Source: Candidatus Phocaeicola excrementigallinarum
GTDB lineage: Bacteria > Bacteroidota > Bacteroidia > Bacteroidales > Bacteroidaceae
Direction: 5' to 3'
DNA length: 64,000 bases
NCBI GenBank assembly: GCA_019120125.1
Contig: DWVR01000046.1
Location: 33,149 to 97,148 of the forward strand
In this document: in pieces, positions 50,167 through 60,814 of the stretch
Layout of the letters: every line of letters begins with the position of its first letter
How positions within the stretch are numbered: position 1 is the stretch's first letter
The notes under the pieces: generated by a model
Databases searched by the model: none
The model's input: the letters and a program-made list of their open reading frames with translations, nothing else
Told to the model about the DNA's origin: nothing
Program-made: the position numbers and the translations under genes

Positions 50167-51162
50167 ATGAGACAGACCTTACAACGACTTTTCAACCACG
50201 AGACACTGAACCGTGAAGAAGCATACAGACTGATGGAACACATCACACATGGAGATCTCAACGACACCCAGACAGCGGCACTCCTCACCGTATTCCAGAT
50301 GCGCGGCGTGAAGGTGGACGAGCTTATCGGCTTCCGCGAAGCCTTGCTCGCCACACGCATACCGGTGGATCTGAAGGCATACCGCCCGATTGACATCGTA
50401 GGGACAGGAGGCGACGGGAAGAACACGTTCAACATCTCCACCTGCGCGTGTTTCGTGGTAGCCGGAGCCGGCTATCACGTGGCCAAACACGGAAACTACG
50501 GCGCCACCTCGGTAAGCGGCGCCAGCAACGTGATGGAACTTCATGGAGTGAGGTTCACCAACCGGCAGGACCAGCTGGAGCGCTCGATGGAAGGATGCGG
50601 CATGGTGTTCATGCACGCGCCCCTCTTCAATCCGGCCATGAAAGTGGTCGCTCCCGTCCGGAAGACCATCCAGGTACGCACGCTCTTCAACCTTCTCGGT
50701 CCGCTCATCAACCCATGCCAGCCCGATTACCAGCTGCTGGGAGTGGCCGACCTTCCCCAGATGCGCCTTTACACCAACACCCTCCAGAAACTCGGCATCG
50801 GATTCGCGGTGGTGAACAATCTGGACGGATACGATGAGATCTCGCTGACAGACGAGTTCAAGGTGATGACCAATCTCTACGAGACCATCTACCGTCCCTC
50901 CGAACTGAGCTTCCCCACCGTCCTCCAGGAAGAACTGTACGGCGGAAGCACTCCGCAAGATGCCGCACGCATCTTCGACCGCGTGCTTCAGGGAGAAGCC
51001 ACGAGGCCCCAGACCGACTGCGTGCTCATCAACGCATCGTTCGCCATCCAGGTCATGGAACCGGCAAAGTCCATCGAGGAGTGCGTCGCCCTGGCCCGTG
51101 AATCACTTCTGAGCGGGAAGGCCCTCCGGACCTTCCGGAAATTCATTGAACTGAACAATTGA
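50167..51162 (+). CDS. trpD: Anthranilate phosphoribosyltransferase
   Basis: DIVGTGGDGKNTFNISTCACFVVAGAGYHVAKHGNYGATSVSGASNVMELHG. Confidence 0.96.
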   Translation: MRQTLQRLFNHETLNREEAYRLMEHITHGDLNDTQTAALLTVFQMRGVKVDELIGFREALLATRIPVDLKAYRPIDIVGTGGDGKNTFNISTCACFVVAGAGYHVAKHGNYGATSVSGASNVMELHGVRFTNRQDQLERSMEGCGMVFMHAPLFNPAMKVVAPVRKTIQVRTLFNLLGPLINPCQPDYQLLGVADLPQMRLYTNTLQKLGIGFAVVNNLDGYDEISLTDEFKVMTNLYETIYRPSELSFPTVLQEELYGGSTPQDAARIFDRVLQGEATRPQTDCVLINASFAIQVMEPAKSIEECVALARESLLSGKALRTFRKFIELNN

Positions 51163-51171
51163 GACAAGATT

Positions 51172-52023
51172 ATGGAAAAAGACATTCTACACGAAATCAT
51201 CGCCCGGAAACGGATAGAAATCATCCGGCAAAAAGAGGCGGTTTCCGAAGCAAGGCTGGAAGAGATGCTCGACGGGAAAATCACCGCCGGACATAGCATG
51301 AAAGAGGCGCTCAAGACCTCGCCCACAGGCATCATCGCCGAGTTCAAGCGCCGCTCCCCCTCAAAAGGATGGATCCGGAAAGAAGCGGATCCCACGGAAG
51401 TGGTCTCCCGTTACGGACAGGCCGGCGCGTCCGCCCTCTCCGTACTCACGGACGAGGAGTTTTTCGGCGGAACGCTGAAGGACCTCCACATGGCACGCAA
51501 GGCCGCACATCTTCCCATTCTCCGGAAGGACTTCATCATCAGCCGTTACCAGTTGCTCCAGGCAAGACTGGCGGAGGCGGATGCCGTACTCCTGATTGCC
51601 GCGGCGCTCACCCCCTCCTTCTGCCGGAAACTGGCGGACGAGGCCCACAAGCTCCATCTGGAAGTACTGCTTGAGATCCATACGGAAAAAGAGCTGGAGC
51701 ACTACAACGGATCAGTGGACATGGTGGGAGTGAACAACCGGAATCTGGGAACGTTCCACACCGATGTAGAAAATTCCTTCCGGATGGCGGAGAGACTGCC
51801 GCCAGATGCGGTCCATGTGTCAGAAAGCGGCATCGCCTCACCTGAGACAGTACTCCGACTCCGGGAAGCAGGCTACCGGGGCTTCCTGATGGGAGAAGCA
51901 TTCATGAAAACGCCCGACCCCGGAAAAGCATTGTCGGAGTTTCATCAAGTGTTAATGGAGAAACATCCACACCAAAGCACCGGACTTTACCCCCTTTCAC
52001 ACCCCAAAAACACACAGATATGA
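51172..52023 (+). CDS. trpC: Indole-3-glycerol phosphate synthase
   Basis: IIAEFKRRSPSKGWI; GVNNRNLGTF. Confidence 0.96.
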   Translation: MEKDILHEIIARKRIEIIRQKEAVSEARLEEMLDGKITAGHSMKEALKTSPTGIIAEFKRRSPSKGWIRKEADPTEVVSRYGQAGASALSVLTDEEFFGGTLKDLHMARKAAHLPILRKDFIISRYQLLQARLAEADAVLLIAAALTPSFCRKLADEAHKLHLEVLLEIHTEKELEHYNGSVDMVGVNNRNLGTFHTDVENSFRMAERLPPDAVHVSESGIASPETVLRLREAGYRGFLMGEAFMKTPDPGKALSEFHQVLMEKHPHQSTGLYPLSHPKNTQI

Positions 52024-52712
52024 TTATAAAAGTATGCGGCATGACCGAAGGAAAAAACATCCGGCAGGTGGAAACGGCGGGAGCGGAATGGATGGGATTC
52101 GTATTCTATCCGCCCTCACCACGATACGCCGGACACATACCGGACTATCTCCCTGAGCGCGCCCGGCGTATAGGAGTGTTCGTGGACGCCTCCACGGAAA
52201 GCATCATGGAGACCGTCAGGCAGTGGGGACTGCATCTGGTACAGCTCCACGGCCAGGAAACGCCCGCGCAATGTCTGGAAATCCGAAAAAAAGGAACCAA
52301 AGTCATCAAGGCCTTCTCCGTCCGGAACCGTGAGACACTGGAAACACTCTCCGGATACGACGAGACGTGCGATTTCTTTCTGTTCGACACCCCGTGTGAA
52401 AGCCACGGAGGCTCCGGACGACGGTTCGACTGGACTCTGCTCAACGCATATCAGGGCCACACACCCTTCCTGCTGGGCGGAGGACTGAATCCGGAAAGCG
52501 TCGGACCGCTGACACGCCTCTCCCACCCCCAATGGGCGGGAATCGACCTGAACAGCGGATTCGAGCTCTCGCCGGGCATCAAGGACGCGGAAGCCGTCGC
52601 AGGATTCATCCGCGACCTCAGAACCGCCGCCGGACAAAGCCACGAGATTTCCCCGAATCTTCCAGACCTTTCCCTTTCACCCATATCAGATTCACGCAAA
52701 GTCAAACTTTAA
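52020..52712 (+). CDS. trpF: Phosphoribosylanthranilate isomerase
   Basis: MIIKVCGMTEGKNIRQVE; ATGA overlap with trpC. Confidence 0.94.
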   Translation: MIIKVCGMTEGKNIRQVETAGAEWMGFVFYPPSPRYAGHIPDYLPERARRIGVFVDASTESIMETVRQWGLHLVQLHGQETPAQCLEIRKKGTKVIKAFSVRNRETLETLSGYDETCDFFLFDTPCESHGGSGRRFDWTLLNAYQGHTPFLLGGGLNPESVGPLTRLSHPQWAGIDLNSGFELSPGIKDAEAVAGFIRDLRTAAGQSHEISPNLPDLSLSPISDSRKVKL

Positions 52713-52725
52713 AATACAATACATC

Positions 52726-53502
52726 ATGAACCGAATCAACCAACTGTTCAGTCTAAAGAGACACGACATCCTCTCCGTCTATTTTTGTGCCGGCGACCCT
52801 ACCCTGGAAAGCGCACCCGACATCATCCGTACCCTCGAAAGAAAAGGCGTCGACATGATTGAGATAGGCATCCCGTTCAGCGACCCGATGGCCGACGGAC
52901 CGGTCATCCAGAACGCCGCCATGCGCGCCCTCCGCCACGGGATGACACTCCACAAGCTGTTCGGCCAACTTGAAGGCATCCGCAACGATGTCAGCATCCC
53001 TCTCCTGCTGATGGGCTATCTCAACCCCATCCTCCGCTATGGATTCGAGAATTTCTGCAGAAAATGCCGGGAATGCGGCATCGACGGAGCCATCATCCCC
53101 GACCTGCCCTTCAAGGAATATCAGAAACACTTTCAGGACACCGCCGGAAAATACGGCCTCAAGATCATCATGCTCATCACTCCCGAGACGAGCGAGGAGC
53201 GCATCCGCCAGATTGACGCCCACACCGACGGGTTCATCTACATGGTGTCGTCGGCCGCAACCACCGGGACACAAAGCGACTTCGATGCCGGGAAACAGGA
53301 TTATTTCCGGCGTATCGACAGCATGAACCTCCGCAATCCCCGCATGATAGGGTTCGGAATCTCGAACCGGCAGACCTTCAGGACAGCCGCCTCCCATGCC
53401 GCGGGATGCATCATAGGAAGCAAGTTCGTCACCCTGCTCGAGGAAGAGAAAGGAAACGCCGGACGGGCCGCCGACCGGCTGCTGGAAGCGTTAAGGCAAT
53501 AG
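52726..53502 (+). CDS. trpA: Tryptophan synthase alpha subunit
   Basis: DMIEIGIPFSDPMADGPVIQNA. Confidence 0.96.
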   Translation: MNRINQLFSLKRHDILSVYFCAGDPTLESAPDIIRTLERKGVDMIEIGIPFSDPMADGPVIQNAAMRALRHGMTLHKLFGQLEGIRNDVSIPLLLMGYLNPILRYGFENFCRKCRECGIDGAIIPDLPFKEYQKHFQDTAGKYGLKIIMLITPETSEERIRQIDAHTDGFIYMVSSAATTGTQSDFDAGKQDYFRRIDSMNLRNPRMIGFGISNRQTFRTAASHAAGCIIGSKFVTLLEEEKGNAGRAADRLLEALRQ

Positions 53503-53611
53503 CACGGAAGGAACGGACTATACATTTTGTTATTTTTTCTTCCCTAAAAGTTCGGCTTCACAAGGGAAATCACTACCTTTGTACCCGAACAAACCCAGAA
53601 AAGAAAACAAT

Positions 53612-54661
53612 ATGATAAAACCAGATTATCCTTCCGTTCTGCTCATCTATACAGGAGGAACAATCGGCATGATAGAGAACCGGGAAACGGGAGCCCTGGA
53701 AGCCTTCAATTTCGACCAGCTTCTGGAGAACGTACCGGAACTGAAACGGTTCAACTACCGCATCTCATCGTATCAGTTCAATCCGCCCATCGACTCGTCG
53801 GACATGGAGCCGACGCTATGGGCCAAGCTCGTAAAGATCATCTCGTACAACTATGAGAACTTCGACGGCTTCGTGATCCTTCACGGAACTGATACGATGG
53901 CCTATACCGCCTCCGCACTGAGCTTCATGCTCGAGAATCTGAGCAAGCCCGTCATACTGACCGGAAGCCAGCTCCCCATCGGAGTGCTGCGTACTGACGG
54001 AAAGGAGAACCTGATCACCTCCATCGAGATCGCCGCGGCCAAACATCCTGACGGGACGGCCATCGTGCCCGAAGTGTGCATCTTTTTCGAGAACCACCTG
54101 CTGCGCGGAAACCGTACCACCAAAATCAACGCGGAAAACTTCAACGCCTTCCGCTCCTACAACTATCCGGCACTGGCCACGGTAGGCATACACATCAAAT
54201 ACGAATACGACAAGATCCGGAAGGCAGAGCCCAACGTACCGATGCACCCGCACTACGCCTTCGACACGAACGTGGTTATCCTGACCCTCTTCCCCGGCAT
54301 ACAGGAAAACATCGTGAGCAACATTCTCCATACACCGGGACTGAAGGCGGTGGTGCTCAAGACATACGGTTCGGGCAACGCCCCCCAGAAGGAGTGGTTC
54401 ATCCGCCAGCTGTCGGAAGCCACGGAAAAAGGCATCGTGATCGTGAACATCTCGCAATGCCAGACCGGAATGGTGGAAATGGCACGCTACGAGACCGGTC
54501 TTCAGCTCATCGATGCCGGAGTGATCAGCGGATACGACTCCACCGTGGAGTGCGTGCTTACCAAACTGATGTTCCTGCTGGGACACAACCTGACGCCACG
54601 CGAGATAAGAAACGAGATGAGACGTTCGCTGGCCGGAGAGTTCACGCGCCCCAAGCTGTAA
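53612..54661 (+). CDS. ansA: Type I L-asparaginase
   Basis: VLLIYTGGTIGMIE; HGTDTMAYTASALSFML. Confidence 0.92.
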   Translation: MIKPDYPSVLLIYTGGTIGMIENRETGALEAFNFDQLLENVPELKRFNYRISSYQFNPPIDSSDMEPTLWAKLVKIISYNYENFDGFVILHGTDTMAYTASALSFMLENLSKPVILTGSQLPIGVLRTDGKENLITSIEIAAAKHPDGTAIVPEVCIFFENHLLRGNRTTKINAENFNAFRSYNYPALATVGIHIKYEYDKIRKAEPNVPMHPHYAFDTNVVILTLFPGIQENIVSNILHTPGLKAVVLKTYGSGNAPQKEWFIRQLSEATEKGIVIVNISQCQTGMVEMARYETGLQLIDAGVISGYDSTVECVLTKLMFLLGHNLTPREIRNEMRRSLAGEFTRPKL

Positions 54662-54769
54662 CACGATTGTAACAGGTATTTCATAACGGAGAAACAAAAT
54701 CCGGTCATCTTTGCACTGATTATTTGAAAAGAGACTATTACCACAGCAACCCTAAAAACAATACAGATC

Positions 54770-55456
54770 ATGAACGAACATCGGATATTGGTCGTGGATG
54801 ACGAAGAAGATTTATGCGAGATCCTGAAATTCAACCTCGAGATGGAAGGATATGCGGTAGACACGGCCAACTCGGCCGAAGAGGCGCTCAAGCTCGACAT
54901 GAGCCGGTACGACCTGCTCCTGCTCGACGTGATGATGGGAGAGATCTCCGGCTTCAAGATGGCCAGCATGCTCAAGAAGAACAAGGACACACAGGACATC
55001 CCCATCATCTTCATCACTGCCAAGGACACGGAAAACGACACGCTCACAGGCTTCAACCTGGGAGCGGACGACTATATCTCGAAACCGTTCTCGCTCCGTG
55101 AGGTCATCATGCGTGTGAAGGCCGTACTGCGCCGCACCGCCGGCCTGCAGGCCCAGACCCCCGAACAGATCTCCTACAAGGGCCTGGTGATGAACATCCC
55201 CCAGAAGAAAGTGACCATCAACGGCGAGGAAGCCCCTCTCACCAAGAAGGAATTCGAGATTCTGCTCCTCCTTCTGCAGAACCAGGGACGCGTATTCTCA
55301 CGCGAGGACATCCTTGCCAAGGTATGGCACGACGAGGTGTACGTGCTCGACCGCACCATTGACGTGAACATCACCCGCCTCCGCAAAAAAATCGGAGAAT
55401 ACGGACAACGCATCGTCACACGTCTGGGATATGGATATTGTTTTGAATGTGAATAG
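54770..55456 (+). CDS. OmpR/PhoB-family response regulator
   Basis: REC domain ILVVDDEEDLCE plus winged-helix effector. Confidence 0.93.
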   Translation: MNEHRILVVDDEEDLCEILKFNLEMEGYAVDTANSAEEALKLDMSRYDLLLLDVMMGEISGFKMASMLKKNKDTQDIPIIFITAKDTENDTLTGFNLGADDYISKPFSLREVIMRVKAVLRRTAGLQAQTPEQISYKGLVMNIPQKKVTINGEEAPLTKKEFEILLLLLQNQGRVFSREDILAKVWHDEVYVLDRTIDVNITRLRKKIGEYGQRIVTRLGYGYCFECE

Positions 55457-55479
55457 TGACAGCACCACAAAATACTAAC

Positions 55480-57300
55480 ATGACTAGATTCTCGTTCCGT
55501 TTCCTGCCGTTCAGCCAAAGGCTGTTCCTGTCGGTCGTATTCCTTTTTCTGAGCTACGCCGTCTGCTTCATCCTCTTCCAGTACCAGAGAGAGAAGTCCT
55601 TCAAGTCGGAACTGCTCGACCTGCAGCTCCAGAACTACAACAACCAGGTGTACGACTACATATCCGACAACAAGGGATTCACCGTGAAAGACATGCAACA
55701 GTATGTCACCACACACATGATCCCCAATCTCCGCGTCACAATCATCAAGCCCACGGGAGAAGTGGTTTATGACAACACCAACCACAACTGGGAATCGTTC
55801 GAGAACCACAACGACCGCGAAGAGGTGCAGGAGGCCCTGATGTACGGAAGCGGATATTCCATAGGACGCACGTCAGAATCGAACGAAGGAGAGGAATATT
55901 TCTATTCCGCACGCTACTACGCCCCTTTCCGCCTCATCATACGCTCCGCCCTGCCCTACAACGTGAGCCTGGCCGAACATCTGAAAGCGGACTCCGGCTA
56001 TCTGTGGTTCGCGTTCATCATCTGCCTCCTGCTGCTCGTCATCTTCTACCGGTATACGCGCAAGCTGGGCATGTCGGTCACGAAACTCCAGCAGTTCGCC
56101 ATGAAGGCCGACCGCAACGAACCGATCGACATAGACATCCTGCAGACATTCCCCAAAAACGAGCTGGGAGAGATCTCACAACACATCATCAAGATATACA
56201 AGCGGCTTCACCGCACAAAGAGCGCGCTCTACATAGAGCGCGAGAAACTGATCCTGCACCTCCAGACATCGCACGAGGGACTGGGCATATTCACAAAGGA
56301 GCGGAAAGAGATTCTGGTGAACAACCTCTTCACCCAATACATCAACAACATCTCCGACAAACACCTGCACTACACCGAGAAGATCTTCCAGATTCCGGAA
56401 CTGCAACCCATCACGGAATTCCTCTCGCAGAACATCCGTCAGGAAAACTTCATCAAGGAAGAGAAACGCTTCTCGATGCACATCAACAAGAACGCCCGCT
56501 CGTTCACGCTGGAATGCATCATCTTCCAGGACATGTCGTTTGAGATCTCCATCAACGACATCACACAGGATGAAGAACAGGCACGCCTGAAACGCCAGCT
56601 CACGCAGAACATCGCCCACGAGCTGAAGACTCCGGTGAGCAGCATACAGGGATATCTGGAAACCATCATCAACAATCCGAACATCCCGAAAGAGAACATG
56701 CGGACTTTCCTGGAAAGAAGCTACGCGCAAAGCAACCGGCTCACCTGCCTGCTGCGCGACATCTCGGTGCTGACCCGCATGGACGAGGCGCCGGACATGG
56801 TGGAAAGAGAAACGGTAAACCTCTCCAGAATTGTGGAGAACATCCTCAACGAAGTGGCCATGGGACTGGAGGAGAAACACATCGAAGTAATCAGAAAAAT
56901 ACCGGAGAACCTGACCGTCACGGGAAACAGCTCACTCCTTTACTCCATCTTCCGGAACCTCACCGACAACGCCATCGCTTACGCCGGAACGAATATCACC
57001 ATCAAGATCAGCTGCTTCCGGGAGGACGAGAAGTATTATTACTTCAGCTTCTCAGACACGGGCGTGGGCGTGCCGGAAGAACACCTGAACCGCCTCTTCG
57101 AGCGCTTCTACCGGGTGGACAAGGGCCGGTCACGCAAACTGGGCGGCACGGGACTGGGACTTGCCATCGTGAAGAACGCCGTCATGTTCCACGGGGGGAC
57201 CATCTTTGCCAAAAACCGCTCGAACGGCGGACTGGAATTCGTGTTCACCCTGCTGAAAGACTCCACCTCCGCCTTCCGCGAACAGGGAAACATCGCGTAA
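55480..57300 (+). CDS. Sensor histidine kinase
   Basis: Two TMs, NIAHELKTPVSSIQGYLE H-box, HATPase GGTGLGLAIVKN. Confidence 0.93.
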   Translation: MTRFSFRFLPFSQRLFLSVVFLFLSYAVCFILFQYQREKSFKSELLDLQLQNYNNQVYDYISDNKGFTVKDMQQYVTTHMIPNLRVTIIKPTGEVVYDNTNHNWESFENHNDREEVQEALMYGSGYSIGRTSESNEGEEYFYSARYYAPFRLIIRSALPYNVSLAEHLKADSGYLWFAFIICLLLLVIFYRYTRKLGMSVTKLQQFAMKADRNEPIDIDILQTFPKNELGEISQHIIKIYKRLHRTKSALYIEREKLILHLQTSHEGLGIFTKERKEILVNNLFTQYINNISDKHLHYTEKIFQIPELQPITEFLSQNIRQENFIKEEKRFSMHINKNARSFTLECIIFQDMSFEISINDITQDEEQARLKRQLTQNIAHELKTPVSSIQGYLETIINNPNIPKENMRTFLERSYAQSNRLTCLLRDISVLTRMDEAPDMVERETVNLSRIVENILNEVAMGLEEKHIEVIRKIPENLTVTGNSSLLYSIFRNLTDNAIAYAGTNITIKISCFREDEKYYYFSFSDTGVGVPEEHLNRLFERFYRVDKGRSRKLGGTGLGLAIVKNAVMFHGGTIFAKNRSNGGLEFVFTLLKDSTSAFREQGNIA

Positions 57301-57343
57301 AGACGACAGTCAAAACGGTCCGCGGCTTTGTGCCCGCGGTTTC

Positions 57344-57766
57344 TCACCCCTCTCCTTTCATCCGCCCCACAAACCCGCAGATGACGGGATAAAGCTCCGC
57401 CGGATTGTCCGACACGTCACAGACCGTCTCCAGCGGACAACGGCCCGTATGCGTCCGGTTGATGATGAAAGGAACCTTCTCATCACAATTCACCTCAATG
57501 CCTGTCGCATGAAGCAGCCCACAGGCTGACTCGCTCAACACGTCGGCCCAGACATCGGCCACCTTTCCGAGCGCCAGCACCGCCGCCGCTCCCTTGCCGA
57601 CCACCTTGTCGGCCACCGTCGCCCCTTCCATGAAGGCAGGGTCATTGCGGTAAAGCTCAAACAAATCAATCACGCCGCGACGCGAGAACGTGCGTATTTC
57701 CCCGTCCTTCTCCACCACACACGAGTAATTTCCCTCGTGCAGAAGCCTTATCAGATCTTCCGTCAT
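57344..57766 (-). CDS. DUF1893-domain protein
   Basis: LLHEGNYSCVVEKDGEIRTFSRRGVIDLFELY...VADKVVGKGAAAVLALG. Confidence 0.85.
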   Translation of the reverse strand: MTEDLIRLLHEGNYSCVVEKDGEIRTFSRRGVIDLFELYRNDPAFMEGATVADKVVGKGAAAVLALGKVADVWADVLSESACGLLHATGIEVNCDEKVPFIINRTHTGRCPLETVCDVSDNPAELYPVICGFVGRMKGEG

Positions 57767-59157
57767 AACGTCTCCTGTTTCAGCTTCTCCACATATCCGT
57801 CGATGCGATGAAGCTCTTTCGGAATATCGATGGATTGCGGACAATGCGGATTACACTGGGCGCACCCTATGCAATGGCTTGCCTGACGGAGCTTCGGCAC
57901 GCTCCGGTCGTAACCTATCAGGAAGGCACGGCGCGCCTTGGCATAATCCGGATCGAGACGGCTCTGGGGAATGTTCCCCTCGTTCACACACTTGTTGTAG
58001 TGGAGCAGCACGCCCGGAATGTCGATGCCGTACGGACAAGGCATGCAATACTTGCAGTCATTGCAGGGCACGGTGGGATACTCGCGCATCAGTGCGGCGG
58101 TATCGAGCAGGAACTTGTTTTCCTCGTCGGTAAGCGGCACCAGCGGCGAATAGGTGCGGATATTGTCCTGAAGATGCTCCATATAAGTCATACCGCTCAA
58201 TACGGTCAGCACCATGGGCGGAGTGCCCGCAAAGCGGAAGGCCCATGAGGCCACGCTTCCTTCGGGATTTCTCTCCTTCAGACGGGAGAAGATATGCTCG
58301 GGAAGCTTCGACAGACGTCCGCCCAACAGCGGCTCCATGATGACCATCGGAATGCCGCGCCCGGATATTTCCGCATAGAGATAATCGGCGTTCACGTTGT
58401 TTCCGGTGGCGTATTTCCAGTCAGAATAGTTCAGCTGTATCTGGATGAAGTCCCAATGCACTCTCTCATGGAACGACAGGATGAAGTCGAACTCATCCTT
58501 CGTGCCGTGGAACGACCAGCCCAGATGACGGATACGCCCGGCCTCACGCTCCTTGACCAGATAGTCCAACAGACCGTTGTCAAGGAAACGGGTCCGGAAG
58601 CTCCGCGCTCCCTGAGAGCCCAGTGAATGAAGCAGGTAATAGTCGATATAGTCCACCTGAAGGTGCCTCATCGAGTCGTGGTACATCTTCACACTCGCAT
58701 CGAAATCGGCGTTCGAGAAGTTCGACATCTTGGTGGCGATGAAATATTTGTCGCGCGGATGACGTTTCAGGGCGATGCCGGTGGAAGTCTCCGACCAGCC
58801 CTGCATGTACACGGGAGCCGTATCGAAGTAGTTCACACCATGCCCGATGGCGTAGTCCACCAGACGGTTCACCTCCTCCTGGTCGATCACGTTCCCGTTT
58901 TCCGCCGGCGAAGGAAGCATGGGCCAACGCATACATCCGTATCCCAGTATCGACACCCTGTCGGGCGAAGGCGGTATGGTGCGGTAAGTCATCTTGCCCT
59001 TCGGCACTTCGACGGCACCTCCGTCCGGGGTCCCGTCCTTTTTTCCCGGCGCGCATCCGTAGAGTCCGGCGGCGGCCGTCGCCGCACTTATCCCCACGAT
59101 CTTCAGGAAATCGCGGCGGTCCATCTTATTGTCTGTATGTCTGTTGTTCTGGTCCAT
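57763..59157 (-). CDS. Fe-S aldo/keto reductase with Tat/lipoprotein-like N-terminus
   Basis: MDRRDFLKIVGISAATAAAGLYGCAPG; AKR core; CNDCKYCMPCPYGIDIP and CIGCAQCNPHCPQ clusters. Confidence 0.9.
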   Translation of the reverse strand: MDQNNRHTDNKMDRRDFLKIVGISAATAAAGLYGCAPGKKDGTPDGGAVEVPKGKMTYRTIPPSPDRVSILGYGCMRWPMLPSPAENGNVIDQEEVNRLVDYAIGHGVNYFDTAPVYMQGWSETSTGIALKRHPRDKYFIATKMSNFSNADFDASVKMYHDSMRHLQVDYIDYYLLHSLGSQGARSFRTRFLDNGLLDYLVKEREAGRIRHLGWSFHGTKDEFDFILSFHERVHWDFIQIQLNYSDWKYATGNNVNADYLYAEISGRGIPMVIMEPLLGGRLSKLPEHIFSRLKERNPEGSVASWAFRFAGTPPMVLTVLSGMTYMEHLQDNIRTYSPLVPLTDEENKFLLDTAALMREYPTVPCNDCKYCMPCPYGIDIPGVLLHYNKCVNEGNIPQSRLDPDYAKARRAFLIGYDRSVPKLRQASHCIGCAQCNPHCPQSIDIPKELHRIDGYVEKLKQETL

Positions 59158-59180
59158 ATAAGATTAGAGAATTTAAAGGA

Positions 59181-60701
59181 TTAAATGATCCGGTGCACTT
59201 CATGTCCTTCCACGTAAATCGCGCTCAGCGGACGTGCCGGACACAGGTTCTCGCACGCGCCGCATCCGATGCACCGCTCCGTATCGACGGCCGGGACCTT
59301 CAGCGACTTCGGATCGCCCGGAACGGAAGGCACCATGGTGATGGCGCCCGTAGGACAATGGCGCGCGCAGTTGCCGCACTCCTGTCCGTCTGTGAGAGGA
59401 ACGCAGCGGTCTTTTACCCACACGGCATGGCCTATCTGGATAGCGGACTTCTCGGCCCTGCTGATTTTCAGGATGGCTCCCGCGGGACAGACATCGGCAC
59501 ATGCCGTACACTCGGGACGGCAATATCCGCGCTCATACGACACGTAAGGCTGCATGAACGTGTCAAGCCTGTGCGACGGACGCAACACTCCGTTCGGGCA
59601 GGCCGACACACAAAGCTGGCAGGCCGTACAATGCGCCTGCATGTGGCGCGCCCCCCGCGAACCGGGAGGAGTAATCGGCGTGGCACGGTCCGGCTCCTTC
59701 TTTCCGATGATGTCCGCCAGTCCCCCGTCCATCTTGATGGGCTCCACTTTCTTCGCCACCTGCGCGCTGACCGCCGAGACCAGCATCACGGCCGATCCGG
59801 CAAGAAACGCACGCCGGCTTCCGTCAGTTCCGGCCTGCCCGCGCACCGCCCCGGCCGGCTCCTGCCCGGCAGCCTTCTTTCCGTAGGCAAAACGGTAGCC
59901 GATGGCTCCCCGGCTACACTTGTCCAGACAGTCGAAGCACATCACGCAGCGGCTCCCGTCCACAAGATGAGCTTTCGGGTCGATGCACGAGGCCTTGCAG
60001 TTGCGCGCGCAAAGCGTACACCCGTTGCATTTGGAAGTATCGATCGTGATGCGGAACAAGGAGAACCGGGAAAGGAATCCCAGCACGGTCCCCACAGGAC
60101 AAACCGTATTACAGTATGTGCGCCCGTTACGCCATGCCAGCACAGCCACCACGGCAATCATGGCGAGCGACACGCCAAACACCGCCGCACTTTTCATCCA
60201 CACATCCACGGAATAGAACGCATAGCTGTCCATCCGTTCCGCAAGATAAGCCAGCGCATTGTTTCCCCACATCCATACAGGCTGGAGCAGGCTGTTGGCC
60301 GCACGCCCGTATATCGCGTACGGATCAAGCCACGCCGCCGCATGGAAAAAAAGCGTGAGAACCACAAACACCGCCAGCACTCCGTAACGCAGCCAGCCAA
60401 CCGGCTTCGAGAAAGTGTAAGGCAGTTTTTTCCCCCGCCGGCCGAAACGCGCCGCCACATCCTGGAACACGCCCAACGGACAGATGACCGAACAGTAGAG
60501 ACGTCCGAAAACCAGTGTGAGCAACACAAGAAAAACAATGATTCCGGCATTCAGGGCCAGCAAGGCCGGCAAGAACTGGGTTTTGGCCAACCAGCCGAGC
60601 CAGTGATGGATCGTCCCCGTGAAATCAAGAAACAACAGCGTGACGGAGACGAAACAGACGGCGGCCAGTATCTGCCTGAGTCTTTTCAATGACATATCCA
60701 C
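59181..60701 (-). CDS. Membrane 4Fe-4S protein (NapH/NosR-C-like)
   Basis: Several TMs, CSVICPLGVFQD-like and CNTVCPVGTVLG motifs, many CxxCxxCxxxCP motifs. Confidence 0.88.
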   Translation of the reverse strand: MDMSLKRLRQILAAVCFVSVTLLFLDFTGTIHHWLGWLAKTQFLPALLALNAGIIVFLVLLTLVFGRLYCSVICPLGVFQDVAARFGRRGKKLPYTFSKPVGWLRYGVLAVFVVLTLFFHAAAWLDPYAIYGRAANSLLQPVWMWGNNALAYLAERMDSYAFYSVDVWMKSAAVFGVSLAMIAVVAVLAWRNGRTYCNTVCPVGTVLGFLSRFSLFRITIDTSKCNGCTLCARNCKASCIDPKAHLVDGSRCVMCFDCLDKCSRGAIGYRFAYGKKAAGQEPAGAVRGQAGTDGSRRAFLAGSAVMLVSAVSAQVAKKVEPIKMDGGLADIIGKKEPDRATPITPPGSRGARHMQAHCTACQLCVSACPNGVLRPSHRLDTFMQPYVSYERGYCRPECTACADVCPAGAILKISRAEKSAIQIGHAVWVKDRCVPLTDGQECGNCARHCPTGAITMVPSVPGDPKSLKVPAVDTERCIGCGACENLCPARPLSAIYVEGHEVHRII

Positions 60702-60814
60702 AAAAGTTTGTTAGTTATCCGGTTACAAATCGTACGGATCAAGACCCGTCTCATCATAAACAATCAGAAAAACCCGCAGAAAAACTACAATCCGAAACAG
60801 AAATCCCCTTTCCC

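Noticed and set aside
46932-53502. trpBEGDCFA gene order as novel
   Set aside because: This order is, to my knowledge, ordinary for Bacteroides-type genomes; only the leader is worth follow-up.
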